Part shown: piece after piece, positions 51,250-62,800 of the stretch
Numbering within the stretch: position 1 is the stretch's first letter
Layout: each line of letters begins with the position of its first letter
NCBI RefSeq assembly: GCF_037038585.1
Contig: NC_092521.1
Span: 149,882,605-149,946,604 of the forward strand
Direction: 5' to 3'
From: Patagioenas fasciata
Taxonomy: Eukaryota; Chordata; Aves; Columbiformes; Columbidae
Length of the DNA stretch: 64,000 nucleotides
The notes under the pieces: generated by a model
Told to the model about the DNA's origin: nothing
The model's input: only the letters and a program-made list of their open reading frames with translations
Database searches by the model: none
Program-made: the position numbers and the translations under genes

Positions 51250-53432
51250 TTATAAAGCCTTGCTTGTGTTTGGAGTGTAATCTAAGCACTAACATATACA
51301 ATGATGAGTCTTCCTTGCCCTGTCCAAATAAACAGTTTATCAGCAAGAATGAGAGACAAAACTGCTACACAGACAAAAAGAATGCATTGCTGTAAATATT
51401 TAAAATTGTCTAAAAATGTACACTTGTTGGCCGCAATTCAATATTTAGTCCATGTACCTCCTTTTTACTTCAGGGTCTCTCTGTGACCTCACACTTTAAG
51501 AAACCACAGCATGCTTCAGAAAATTAAACTTGGGACACATAGGGAGAGGACAAAAAAAAAACATCAAGCCACAGTACCAACTTATTTAAATACATACAAT
51601 ACAAAACTATACACATACATTACAGTGCTGCGGACATCACTAAGTGAAATGTAACAGAAAATCCTGTAGGAAAGGTTGGGGAAAGGAGAAAAAACGTTAG
51701 TGAACAGCAAGAGGGGTAGTATTGCCTTTGGCCGCCGAAGAGAGTGTAACGGGTTGCTATTGTATAGGCTCCTCTGAAGTAAACCACTATGTACGTTACG
51801 CACAGTTGCGGGCTCAACAGCACTGACGTTAGTTATGGAGAAGGCATGCTGGCACTCCTGATCCCAGTTAGAGACGATGACGGGGAGGGTTTGACTTCTT
51901 ATGTTGCCTATAAAATCTAACAATTTCAATAAAGAAATTTTAAAGGCACAGCTTTAGCACAGTGTATAAGTAGATAAACTTTTAAGCGTATGTAAATTTG
52001 TCTCTTTCAAGCACGGAGTCTTTCAGGGAAAAATACAAGAAGAGAAGAAATACAATGTTGTTTAAAAAATTTAAACAATTTAAACATGATCAGCACAGTT
52101 TTAGGCAATGTACTATACAATCAAACTTGAGTAAATGGTAGGACAGGTCATTCTGATGCTAAAAGACTACCTTGGGAAAAGTCCCTCTGAAATATCCTTT
52201 CTCATTTTATTGTAAAAGAGTCTGTCGCGGAGGTGAGCGAGACATTCACTTTAGTACACTACCGCACATTACACCTTGGAAGATGACAAACATTACTTCA
52301 TTTGTACTGCAAAATAACTTTACATGTAAACTCAAAAGTCAAATATTGTACACGGCTCTGAAATTCAGAAATATCCCTGCTTTCCTAATAATGTAAACAG
52401 TAAAATTCAGGGTTCATTTTTAGAGGGATAAACTATAATAAAATACCACTGTTTCAACAGTACAACACGAGCATTTAAACTTTGAATTCCCAGCAAATTG
52501 TGAGGGAATGGAATTTCTATCAGCGTGCACATCTTTCACGATGGGTGAAAGATGGAGCTACTATTGCCCAAAACTATGCGCTTCTTCAGATAAGCTTTTT
52601 TCCCACTTGTAACATTATTAGTTCTTATATTGCAAGAATATAAAACAAACGAAGACTTCAGGTAACAAAGTGAAACAAGCAAAGTTTTCCCTTAACATAA
52701 GTTTACTGTAGCAAAAACGTACACATAGCATGAGTTATGTTATCTCTTTGTATGATAAGAGACGCCGGCTCTCAGATGTCTGAGAGGCTGAACTTCCTGA
52801 CGCAACGCGCTGAAGACAAAAATGGGAGAGGATTAAAACAAGAAAAAAACCCAAGGGCTAGGAGCTGAATGGGAAAAGCCTCCAGCACCAAGGGCTGTTG
52901 AAGCTGCTTTTTTAAGGAGTGCCAGTGGCAGGGTGTAACATTCGCAGTAAGGTTTTAGTTATTATCGTCATCACCATCATCATCATCATCATCACGAAGA
53001 ATACTGTCATGTATCTTTTTAGTTCAAAAAATAAACTGATCCACAGTTTACAATTTCATATCAATATTGTAGATTTAACATGCATTTACTCTTCCCCACC
53101 CCCACCCCACACCTCTTTTCTCATTTATTCTGTTTCAGCTGGTAGCATCAGAGTATTACTGTCACAGTGCACTCTGAGTAAGCTGTTCTATTTACTTATT
53201 TATTTTTTTTTCCACACACAAAAGAGTCAGAAATAGCTAGAACTATGCTGGGAATATCAGGCAGCTGTTAAAGCGAGTACTCCACCCCACTTCAGTCATC
53301 TTTGCCAGCAGATGTAAACAAAGGGGTTGCTTTCTGCAAGATGAGCGCTTCTCTGAGTTCCTTTTTTTCCCTACACGTGTAGGCACTGCTGCTGTCCCCA
53401 GGTCTCATGTCTCTCCTATGTAACATGATTGG
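51225..53432 (-). other. PIP4K2A: Probable PIP4K2A 3' UTR
   Basis: The sequence after the stop codon has no recognisable repeat. It runs about 2.2 kb to a minus-strand AATAAA (51249-51244) that is followed by a GT-rich stretch. Earlier AATAAA hexamers occur on the minus strand at 53204-53199, 53129-53124 and 52211-52206 and could give shorter transcripts. The UTR contains a GAT/ATG microsatellite (52965-52995) and a small CpG-rich block (about 51725-51890). The extent is inferred; only the stop and the hexamers are seen directly. Confidence 0.5.
52965..52995. repeat. (CAT)n/(ATG)n microsatellite in the PIP4K2A 3' UTR
   Basis: About ten slightly imperfect CAT triplets read tcgtcatcaccatcat and onwards on the plus strand. 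On the transcribed strand this is a GAT/ATG repeat inside the probable 3' UTR. It may vary in length between individuals. Confidence 0.85.
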
Positions 53433-53513
53433 TTACGTCAAGATGTTGGCAATAAAGTCCAAGAAGCGCTTTGAATACTGTTCAGGGTTAACAGTTGAAA
53501 TTTCTGCACCAGC
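53433..53513 (-). CDS. PIP4K2A: PIP4K2A terminal coding exon and stop
   Basis: The last 26 codons plus TAA (53435-53433) follow the acceptor tgtatag at 53520-53514. The peptide [17 protein letters not shown], then LDFIANILT, is the end of the kinase. The last residues differ slightly from the human ending but are the same length. The exon continues without a splice into the 3' UTR. Confidence 0.94.
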   Translation of the reverse strand, partial: AGAEISTVNPEQYSKRFLDFIANILT

Positions 53514-56500
53514 CTATACAGAGAATTGGGAGGAGAGAGGAAAGAAGGAAGAACCAGTGTTTGATGCTTTGTCACCAAGAATCTTAATTAATATCATTTG
53601 CAATCTCAGAACCAGACATTAAAACAGAAATTGTAAAGGCCCTCAAGCAAAATCCCACTGATGTTTTTTTAGGCTTCACACAAGCACAGTTACACTCGGT
53701 ACTCACCACCGTAACTGTAGAACACCCATCTTCCATTTCTGACATGTATTATCTTTACTTTCCTTACTCTTCTTTACTTTCACAGTACTTCAGTCTCCTA
53801 TATAATTTCTACTGCATACTTAACCATGCTACCCACTGGTTGATCAACCGATTCCAATCTGTTCAGCAGCTGTGCCTTTGTATAGAGAAGACTGAACTAT
53901 CATACTCCGGTCTGGCATGTCAATACTTGCGTACAATTGCTATTTCAGTGAAGTCACAATGTCATTCATTGTTTTATTTGAGGTTTTCAGAGCCTTAGCC
54001 ACATTTTAATTTATATTTTTCCTGTTTTACAAAAGGGGAAAATCACATGCATGCAATTAATAAACAAACTTCAGTGTCAGGTGGCTCAGGATGGAGACAG
54101 CAAAGCAAAAAAAAATGGTTGTACCAAAGTAATGTTCTGTAATAAGTTCTAATCATGGTCTGCCTTAATAATCATAGTTTTTATTTACAACATATTTATA
54201 TCCCTTATCTAAGCCAGAAGTGTGAGTTTTTTAAGTCTGCAGCATTCAAAGTGCATTAATAATTGCCAGATAATGGCTGCATATGGTCTGCATCAACTTT
54301 CAGCTGCTCGGAGAGCAGAGCGAGTAATGACAGCATTGTTCTAGACAGACAAAAACTACCTTCTACAGGCCTGTGCAGGGCTCAGTGCTGAGCTTTCCAC
54401 AGCACTCTCTACTGTAAACTAAAGAGCCCTGAGCCCTTCAGTTACCCCCCCCTCCCCAATGCCCCGATCCTTTAGACACTTGAACAAAGGAGGGATTTGA
54501 GATTCATGAATGATTATGCTCTTTTAAAAAAGTTTATGAAATCTGAACCTTAAATCACCATAGGAGTGATAATGATAGATATAAACTGTAATTCTGGAAG
54601 ACCAGGCTGCTTCACTGTGTTCTTTGGTGTCTGCTGCTAAGCAACTATTTCAGTCAAAATAAAGAAATTCATGGCAGTCAATCAGAAGCCTTCACTGAAT
54701 GGTCTCTGAGTATATAATACGTACATTTTATGCTTATTTTTGCAAATAATTTTTTGTACAGTGAGCCACATTATATGCTGAAGAATTAACTTTCAACAGG
54801 CTCTACCAAATAATGAAGCTATCACTAGGGCCCTGCATCTGCAATAAGATTCATAACACCTTTCACAGTGCTGTATACTACTACAAGCGTCTGGTGAACA
54901 GCTTTGTTTGCAAGAATAAGGGCATCTCACAAACTCAGGACAAAATCCTAAAAAGATATCTCACTAAAGTTCTTTATGGATAAAAAGCTACGCATACAGC
55001 TGAAAAGGGAGCTCCACTCTCAGTATGTATGTGTAGCACTTAATCTGTACTTTGGTATTACATATTAAACTAGAAAAAAAAAGAAAAAATTATGGTCTAT
55101 TTCCCCTTTCCCTCGATTTCCTGAACTGTGCTGTATCAGTGCACCAAACAACAAAAATACAGCAGCATAAATGGAATCAGAGGAAAAATCCAACCCAGAT
55201 ACTTACCCCATGCTTTACCGTTTTTGCAGCATGGGCGGCTTTCTTTTTTGCATCATAATGAGTAAGAATGTCAATAATGGCCATAAAGTATACTTCCTTC
55301 CTAGGTGCATCTGCAAATGGCAAATACATAGCAGTAAGAATGACTTCTGATACATCTTAATCCCGAGTCCTCCTTCTAACAAAGGAGGCTTTATAAGGCT
55401 CAATCACCAGCTAAGACAGGTCAATGTCAGTCAGAATCACAGATTTGTAAAGACCACAGCCTCAAGCTGTTCTTAATTGAGAGTTTAACTGCACTCAAAT
55501 ATATTGCAAAACCCCCTAAATGAGTGTAAAATAAAACACTAGCATACAGAAATAGGAATTATTGCTCACTACAAGTAATGTGGGTTTCATGTTCCTTTTT
55601 GGAAAAACTACACAGTTTTGTATGAAAGGCCATGTCAACAAACAAGATCATATTTTCTTTATCTGTATGTGTGTAAATAATAACTTTCCTGTCTTGAACA
55701 GCCACAGGTAACTAGTTATACATAGTTTTACACACTAATATCAAACCTAGTTTCAGGCTTCTTACACACTCTTTATAACAACTTTCATAGCTGGAACACA
55801 GAAATTGGGTGTGAGTGCACAAATTTTCAAAAAGCAACCAAAGAAGTGAAATACAAGTTGGAATGCTGCTTTTCTCATTCTTCCCAGACTGTTTTTAACA
55901 GTGTTATCTGTCAGGAAAAGAACAATTAGATACTAGATTTCCTGAAATGGATTAAAACACCCATGAATTAACTGAGAACTGCTGTATCTGAATAGCTAAC
56001 CCAGTATACAATTTGATTGTGTCGTAGGTGAATTATTTGACGGCATCCTCACACATCACAATATTTAAGAAATATGTTCTTAGCAATGTCGAACATTACA
56101 GGTGTCTTCTGCTTTCTGCTGCATCGAAGAGCAACTCATTTCCTCTTCTACAGAGAGAACTATATTTTGCTGTTTCACTTTGCCTTTACATGTTGCAAAA
56201 ACTTTAGGATTTTAATGTTAGAAGCAAAATATCTTAACATAAAAATACTTATTACTGCTTACTCTCATGGGATTTTATTCCATAAACATCAATAGCTGGA
56301 TCAAATTCCCCTGGAGCCAAGGGCAGCGAGCTGTTCAGTGTGTTTCCTGGGCTGTCTGGAGGGGTTCCGATGGGATGAGTCCCATCACTTTCACCTTCCT
56401 CTTCTCCATCATTCTCTTCACACTCTACTTCTTCCTGTTCAGCCCTTTCAACATCATGAATTCCAACCAGCAAGCTGTAGTCCATGAGTTTTAACTGAGC

Positions 56501-59500
56501 AAGGAACTAGAAAGTGATAATAAGCAATTTATCAATATCACTGAAAAACGTAAGCTCCGCTTACAAACAGGAGAAGTTACACAAAGATGTCATCAGTGAA
56601 GAAAAACGGGCATTTCTAGGAGGGAGCAAAAGGGAGGATTAAGCAATAAAGCCAGTAGCAGAGAGATACTTGAATTTATTAAGATGTAGTAACAGGACAC
56701 GGGTCACTTCCAACTTATGTTATACCAAGCTGTAAGCCACTCTCCCAAAATCCTCAGGGAAAAATGATTTTTGCTGCAGTGAAGGCCAGTGTCTGTGTGA
56801 GCCGATGACTGTCACTTCTGTCCCGTGTTTCATTTAGGGCCATTCTGGCACCGCTCAACGTCCAGAGCAGCCTCTGTGCCAGCAGGCGTGCTACAATCTG
56901 CTGCTAATTCTGGCCCCTCACTCCCTTTTAAGCCTTTCTAAAGAATGATGAAAAAGTGTTTAAATATTCTTGCAGTGGAAAGTAGTGAAGTTTTACACCA
57001 TGAAGACATGAAATGATGCTATATTCTCTTCATAGTGACAGGCTCAAAATTCAAATCACGTAAGCAAAACATGAATGTGAATGAAAGGGTGGTTTTGAAT
57101 AAAGGTTTAGGATAGGAATTTTTAGAAAACGGAAAGATGAGTACACTTTATGTATAGACAAAGTGTTGTTTTAGTTGAATGGAACAGGACAAGGCAGGGA
57201 GTTAAGAGAGGAGGATGGAAATAAGGAAGGTCTAAAAGCAGGAAGATGAGATAAACATTTCAAAGGGGTGAGGGATGAGCAGGGCAGAGCTGTGTTGCAG
57301 CCTAAAAGCAATACTGCCATTTTGCACTTGTGGAGCCCTTGCTCACGGTATGCAGAAAAACAGGCTGAAAATACAAACAGTTTTCAGCTTTTAGAAACTC
57401 CAAATGGTTATAAAAAGGAGGTTAGAGGAGATCAGAGAAGAAGGGATTTAAGCCAGGCTTTGGAATAGTGATAGTGATGAAAGAAATGAGTACAAAACGC
57501 TAGGAAATGAGAAACTACAGTTTGTCAAAATCCTGATTCTGAGAAAAGAGAAGAATCAGACATAACAAAGCGACTGTAAATTCAAGTGTTAGAAGAAATA
57601 TTGTGAGATTTAGAAGTGGTTTTAAGGGGAGAGAAGAAATAGTTTTTTAATAATTTCAATATAATAAAGCAAATTACTCTTCACAAGCCTAGAGATCTAA
57701 GTTTGAAGAGACGATGTACAACAATATTCAAGAAGAACAGATGAGACTGGCCAAAAGCCACGGAGTGGAAGGACTCCATGCATATCATTAGGTATTTGAT
57801 AAATACTGAGAGAGGCAGAAGAAAAATCTACCAATAATCATACAAAAAAGCATGAAAGAGAACAGACTTTTTGGGAAAAAGAGTGAACTACAAATTAAGG
57901 GAGAACGGCTCTTGGGAAAAAGGTGTGCTGCTGCTGACAGCAAAAAGACTTAGGGAGATCAGCACAAGGAAAAGATCATCTGATTTAAAATGGAAAAAAT
58001 ATCCTTATGTACTTCTTCTCATGACACTTTCAGTGGACTGAGGAGGCAGGAAAATGGACAAGAGGATATCAAATCAGCAGGAATTGGTATTTGTTTGAAC
58101 ACAGAAAGGGGACATCGGACTTGATCATGAGAGAAATATAGAAACAGAACTCACTTAATGACAAACAAGAACACATATAAAGTCATGTAGTTTAGAATAC
58201 TACTCCATAATATGCTTAGCTATAAATACTGTGTGATAAGATAATCATATGCTACATGCGCATTTCTTTCAATTGTAGTGAAACGTGAGTGTTTACACAT
58301 TGGATACAAAGTGTGTACTACCAGTTACATAACAAGGGCAGAACCACCCATAAAACAAGGTTAAAGAACACCTCGGCATTGTTACGATCAGGTGCCAGAT
58401 CACTTCACACTAGTGGTTTACATGGATATTTATCAGAATAATGCTCTGTGTAAATTTCAAAACCATAAAAAAAATAGCCTCTCAGGACATGAGAATCTCT
58501 CATCATATTTAAAGTCCAGTAAATGATGTAGGAGTTTGCAAACAGCCCACTTTCTGGTAATAAAGTATCTTCCACATTCCTTGCACACATTTAAGATATT
58601 GTCTGCAATCTACTTAAAAGTGTTAGTCAACAACAGCAGCACATGTTAATAGAGCACAAAACTTAAATCCAAATAAACTCATCTCTAGAGCTGTGTGATA
58701 GAGTAGTTTCCCAGCAAATATTTTAAATATAAAATAAACAGAGATAGATATTTCACAAAATATTTATGTTTCCATAGTTATCATCACCATAATTTTCTAA
58801 TTGTTACTATTATAGGAAATTAGATTTCCTCAAAAGGAAATTATTGGGTAAATTTTAAAGTTACAGCATTTTGTTTTGTGCAACTAATGAGATATAGATC
58901 TGAAGAAGTCAATTCACAGAGCCATTTTGATACAAATAGCTGAAAAACCTGGTACCCTCTGATTCTAAGTCACAGACATATTTTGCTATGAGGTCTCTCA
59001 ACAAGGAAAACAGATTTATGCCTTGAGTATTAGGGTTGCAAAATATTGTGTTTAGTGACAATATTTTCAATTATGGAAACTAAAGTCAAGCTGTGTGAAC
59101 TAGTTAGCCTCATATTTTTCTTTTATTTGCAGAACTAAATCAGTTATAATAAAATACTACATTAAATTCATGTATTAACATTTTTCTATGAAGTATTCAC
59201 TATATTCAGACGATTACAAATTTATATGAAAGACTACATTAAGATAATGAGTCTAACTGCTATATACAAATTACACTCTACTCATGCAATCCTGAGGATG
59301 ATTTGAAACTGGATTACTGATATGAAACAAATAGAACATGCGTGGCTGTGAGTGAGGACGCTACGTCCTCTGTTACGGACTGCGGTCTGTGTACGGCCTC
59401 TGCTCTGGTGTACCCCCACCTGTAAACACAACTTACAATACTCACCTCTCTCTTGGGGGCATTTGGAAGCACTAGGCTTGTAAAGTGCTTAAGTACTAAG

Positions 59501-59871
59501 TAGTACCATCATTTTAACATCACATCATCAAGGCAGGGACAATGTGTGCTAACCAGCTATGGCAGCAAGACATTTATCACATCAGCAAAAGCAGTGAACA
59601 ACTCCTGAAAGTTTAAATTGTGTTTCATTTAAAACAGTCAGTGCTTACAGCCTTATAAACAAGAGTTTTCATTAATGAATCACAGGTATGATTTCCTGGG
59701 ATATCTGCAGTTTGCCACACATTTTAATCACATGCAGCTGAACAGGCACATTCTTACCTCAACATCCTTTTTGAGTTTCTCAAGGAACATCTTTTTGTTA
59801 TTCTCATCAATATGAATCTTCTGGCCATCGTTAATAAAATCGTTGTCTTTGAATGTCGGCAGCTCTTTGGC
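53433..59871 (-). CDS. PIP4K2A: PIP4K2A, C-terminal part (four coding exons; 5' exons outside window)
   Basis: Phosphatidylinositol-5-phosphate 4-kinase type 2 alpha uses ATP to phosphorylate the 4-hydroxyl of PI5P, making PI(4,5)P2. It acts in the cytosol and on internal membranes and is linked to vesicle traffic and autophagy. Four minus-strand segments, in the order 59871-59758, 56506-56263, 55310-55207 and 53513-53433, join in frame to give 180 codons plus TAA. This matches the last 180 residues of the roughly 406-residue vertebrate protein. Visible landmarks are [18 protein letters not shown] (catalytic-loop region), an acidic low-complexity insert, YFMAIID (metal-binding Asp), the activation-loop stretch rich in Lys and Ala, and the C-terminal SKRFLDFI. 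The alpha paralogue is favoured over beta and gamma by VYGIK, the acidic insert and SPR-like wording before KEVYF. Every junction inside the window is GT-AG. No frameshift or stop interrupts it. The N-terminal half and the promoter lie beyond the right edge. Confidence 0.96.
53514..55206 (-). other. PIP4K2A: PIP4K2A last intron
   Basis: A 1.69-kb intron with donor gtaagt (55206) and acceptor tgtatag. It includes a C-rich run near 54446. I recognise no repeat or gene in it. Confidence 0.85.
55207..55310 (-). CDS. PIP4K2A: PIP4K2A coding exon with IID motif and activation loop
   Basis: This 104-nt exon is two bases plus 34 codons. The acceptor is catttgcag before AT GCA CCT, and the donor is GGG|gtaagt at 55206-55201. 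Joined to the upstream A it gives HE-N-A-P-R-K-E-V-Y. A second AG inside the exon, at 55302-55301, would break the frame and is rejected. YFMAIID carries the DFG-equivalent Asp that binds metal. The stretch [16 protein letters not shown] is the activation loop that sets type 2 substrate preference in this family. Confidence 0.95.
55311..56262 (-). other. PIP4K2A: PIP4K2A intron
   Basis: A 0.95-kb intron with donor gtaagc and acceptor catttgcag. The stretch near 55430 looks vaguely like a CR1 3' end but is too short to call. Nothing else is recognised. Confidence 0.85.
56263..56506 (-). CDS. PIP4K2A: PIP4K2A coding exon with MDYSLLVG motif and acidic insert
   Basis: This 244-nt exon holds 81 codons plus one base. 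The acceptor is tttctag before TTC CTT GCT, and the donor is CAT GAG A|gtaagc at 56262. It starts [20 protein letters not shown], where the Asp of MDYSLLVG belongs to the catalytic loop. An acidic, Glu-rich insert (residues of the form [18 protein letters not shown]) follows, then a Thr/Pro/Ser segment with TPPDSPG and the strand [13 protein letters not shown]. The insert is poorly ordered and varies among the three PIP4K2 paralogues. The reading frame stays open for two codons past the donor, so the exon end was set by the GT and by the fit to the next exon. Confidence 0.96.
56507..59757 (-). other. PIP4K2A: PIP4K2A intron with purine-rich plus strand
   Basis: A 3.25-kb intron with donor gtaaga and acceptor tttctag. 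Roughly 57100-58100 is strongly A+G rich on the plus strand, so the transcribed strand is pyrimidine rich. No known transposon is recognised. The rest is AT-rich and unremarkable. Confidence 0.8.
59758..59871 (-). CDS. PIP4K2A: PIP4K2A coding exon beginning [12 protein letters not shown]
   Basis: This 114-nt, 38-codon exon is in phase 0 at both ends. The acceptor reads ttattttag before GCC AAA GAG, and the donor reads GAG|gtaaga at 59757-59752. The peptide runs from [12 protein letters not shown] to EKLKKDVE. In the family it follows the DLKGS-containing exon and leads into the catalytic loop. Compared with the human protein as I know it, changes are conservative (for example [14 protein letters not shown]). 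The exon that should precede it was not found in 59872-64000. Confidence 0.95.
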
Positions 59872-62800
59872 CTAAAATAAACCAGAACTCCTGTAAGAGC
59901 GGGGTTGCAAAGAGCCGTGCAGTGAAGCTGCTGGCCCGGTGCGGCAGCCCCGCTGGCAGCAGATGCAGAGGCACCTCCATTGCACACAGCTCGCCAAACT
60001 GCACCCATGGAGACATTTCCTTAGTTTATCCCCCCTGTAAACAGCCTAAAAGGTATACATTTACCAGACATGCAGCAAATACAGCTAAAACAAAATCTCC
60101 GACTCAATACTTGATTTGCATTGAGCTTCTTCCAAGATGCCGTTTGTCAAAGTGACTGGCAATAAGTGAAGTGGAAACGCAACTTGTACCTTGTAACAAA
60201 GTGGTCCCATCAGATCTCATGGATGAAGTCAGATTGGATTGCATTTTATACAGCTACTGTGAATGTTTATGAGTGCCTAATACCAAATCATTATTTAAAA
60301 AGCATCAAGTGAATATGAATTATGTCATGCTGCTTAGATGTGGTAAATACCAGAGAAGACCACTGCCTTTTAAATGAGTAATTAAACATTCTTGATGTTG
60401 GAGCACTAGTTGATTATCTTCAACTCTCCCATTAAGCGATTTGCAACAGCATTAAGGAAAGCCAGAAACTTTCACGTGACCAGTGCAGGCAGAGTAACCG
60501 CTGCCTTCAGTACGAAGAGCCCTCAAACAGGCTCTGTTTGCAGAGGGCAGTGACTGGAAGTTTACTTAAAAAAACACAGCAGCCAACAAATAAAAAAGCA
60601 GTTACTTCAGGGTATTTGGTCAAACAAACTACAAGTGTTGCAGCTTCTGCAATCAGAGGCTTTAAAAAATTGGCCCATCAAGAGCAAAGAACAGCCTTTC
60701 TCCCTGCACACCACCTTTAATAAATATTAGAGAAGAACACACAATGACCATGAACTAATGAGTACTTTGATTAAAATAATTTCCCCTTAATCTGAAAGTC
60801 CTTCTGCTAGGAATAAAAGGCAGTTAACCCACTGGAATGTCCTCCATGAGTTCAACTAGTCAGACATGGCTTATAACCTTACTGGATATGGTATTTTTCA
60901 TAAAATTTATTTACTTCCTATAACACAGTAAGGAAGAGAATCTCAGAGATTCTTTCTGCTTCTCCAAAACGTACATATTGGAAAGCATAGCATTAAAATG
61001 TGAGCATCATAGCAGACCCTGAAATGCCCTTATAGATCTTCACAGTTCCCAGATGTTCTTGCTGTTGGGTTGTGCGTAGACATGGCTGAAAGACTCAGCT
61101 CCCCAGCTGTCCAAATTTATTTTTTTGAACCTGGAATTTGTGAATTGCTCAAGATCTCACAATGCTGCTTTTGTTCTGAAAAGTGACCATTCTCTTCCAA
61201 TAACTGCCCAAAACCACAATTGATAACATGCTAATAGTTATGAATCCCTGTTAAATTCATTGCATCCTGACACCTACGAACTGTGGAAAAACTAAGGTCC
61301 CAGTCTGGCTGCTCTGAATTATTACTGTGTTGCATCTAGAATGTTCTGATATATTAAAATACCCTCTGAGACCCTCTATTTTAATTAAAAATATAAAGAA
61401 AAAAACCCATGCAGCTGAGATGGAGCTATAACCACTCATCATCCTCCTCCCATGGAGGAGTCACCATGCAGTGCTCCTCCGCTTTACATAAGGATGACGT
61501 TTAGACATTTCTTGAAGCTCACAATAAATTTGTTACTACAATAGAACTGCACATCGTGCATCACCAGTTTTCTTCCTAGTCTACTCAGTAAGTGGTTTAG
61601 GGTGCAAATGAGTAGGGGAAATACCAGATAAGCCTTCCAGACTAACAGCTGTAGAGATTATCATATGCAATGGAGTAAACTGTCCCATAGATGAGGGCTA
61701 ATTCTGCAGAGGCAGGACTGCGGATCCAGGGATGTTGTCAACACCAGAGGATGGAATCCAGTGTGTGGGATGCTTCAGAATGGAGAGGAGATTTGGCTGA
61801 ATTAATTTCATATGAAACAATAATGCAAAGAATGAAGGAAACCAAGCTCCCTTCATTTCTAGCCCAAAGTCAATAAAAAAAATTCCCACATTATCTTCAC
61901 ACCTAGTATATGCAAGTTATTTATTTAAATAGGCAGAGGTCAAAGTGAAACAAACCTATTAACTCTGAATAAAACCCTTTTAATGCTGTTTAAAGCTCTG
62001 GGGTGGGTAAAGAGGAAGGATGTGCTTGTGGTTGAGACTTTGTGATGCAGGTTCACCTGCAGGTTCTGCCACAGACCACGCAGCAGCAGCCAGCTGGCCC
62101 CGGTGGGGGGGCAGCGCTCTGCCGCCCCACAGCCCCATCGTCCGTAAAAATAAACTTTACCTATGTTACAAGCAACATCTTTTCAGAAGATGCTAGAGCT
62201 GGTAAGCCAGTCATGCAGGTGCCATACTCCACTTTAACCTTGTCTCTAATCTATTTTTAACAAAAGTGAGCTAGCAAAGCTGACACAGCCGCATTTCTTG
62301 CCTGCCACCACAAGACCCAAGGGGCACTTCCAAGGACATTCAGGGCAGTGAATCAGCTCTCCCAAAAAGCCAGAGTCTTTGCTGCCTCTTGTGCAGGCTC
62401 CCCCGGTCCTCAGTAATCCCTCTGAGGATTTTTATCTGAGGTCATTTTTCTTCACCTGTAGCTGAGAAGACTTGGCAAGTACAGAACTGCATAAATTTAA
62501 AGCTGGTACCGAGGCATGAGAGGAAAAAGGAAGAAGAAATAAAAGCAGTGGGTCCCACTGCTAAAAGGCTGTGTGCCAGTGGTTGCCTTCACCACATTAT
62601 TTGTACGATGCCTCCCAGCCTATTCTCTTCCTCTTTTCTAGGCATTATTAGACAAAGCCTTTTTTGGTGTGCTAAGCCATATCATTCTCCCCATTTTTTA
62701 AAAGCTGAATAGTCCTAGGATACTGCTGCAGGCTCAAATATTGCTAGTGACAGCCAGCACTACTAACAATTCTAGTAGTACTTAAACTAAAATTCTTATC

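Noticed and set aside
55420..55500. Possible CR1 3' end (agaatcacagatttg)
   Set aside because: Only about 20 bases resemble the CR1 tail, and the following ttggaagggacc block is missing.
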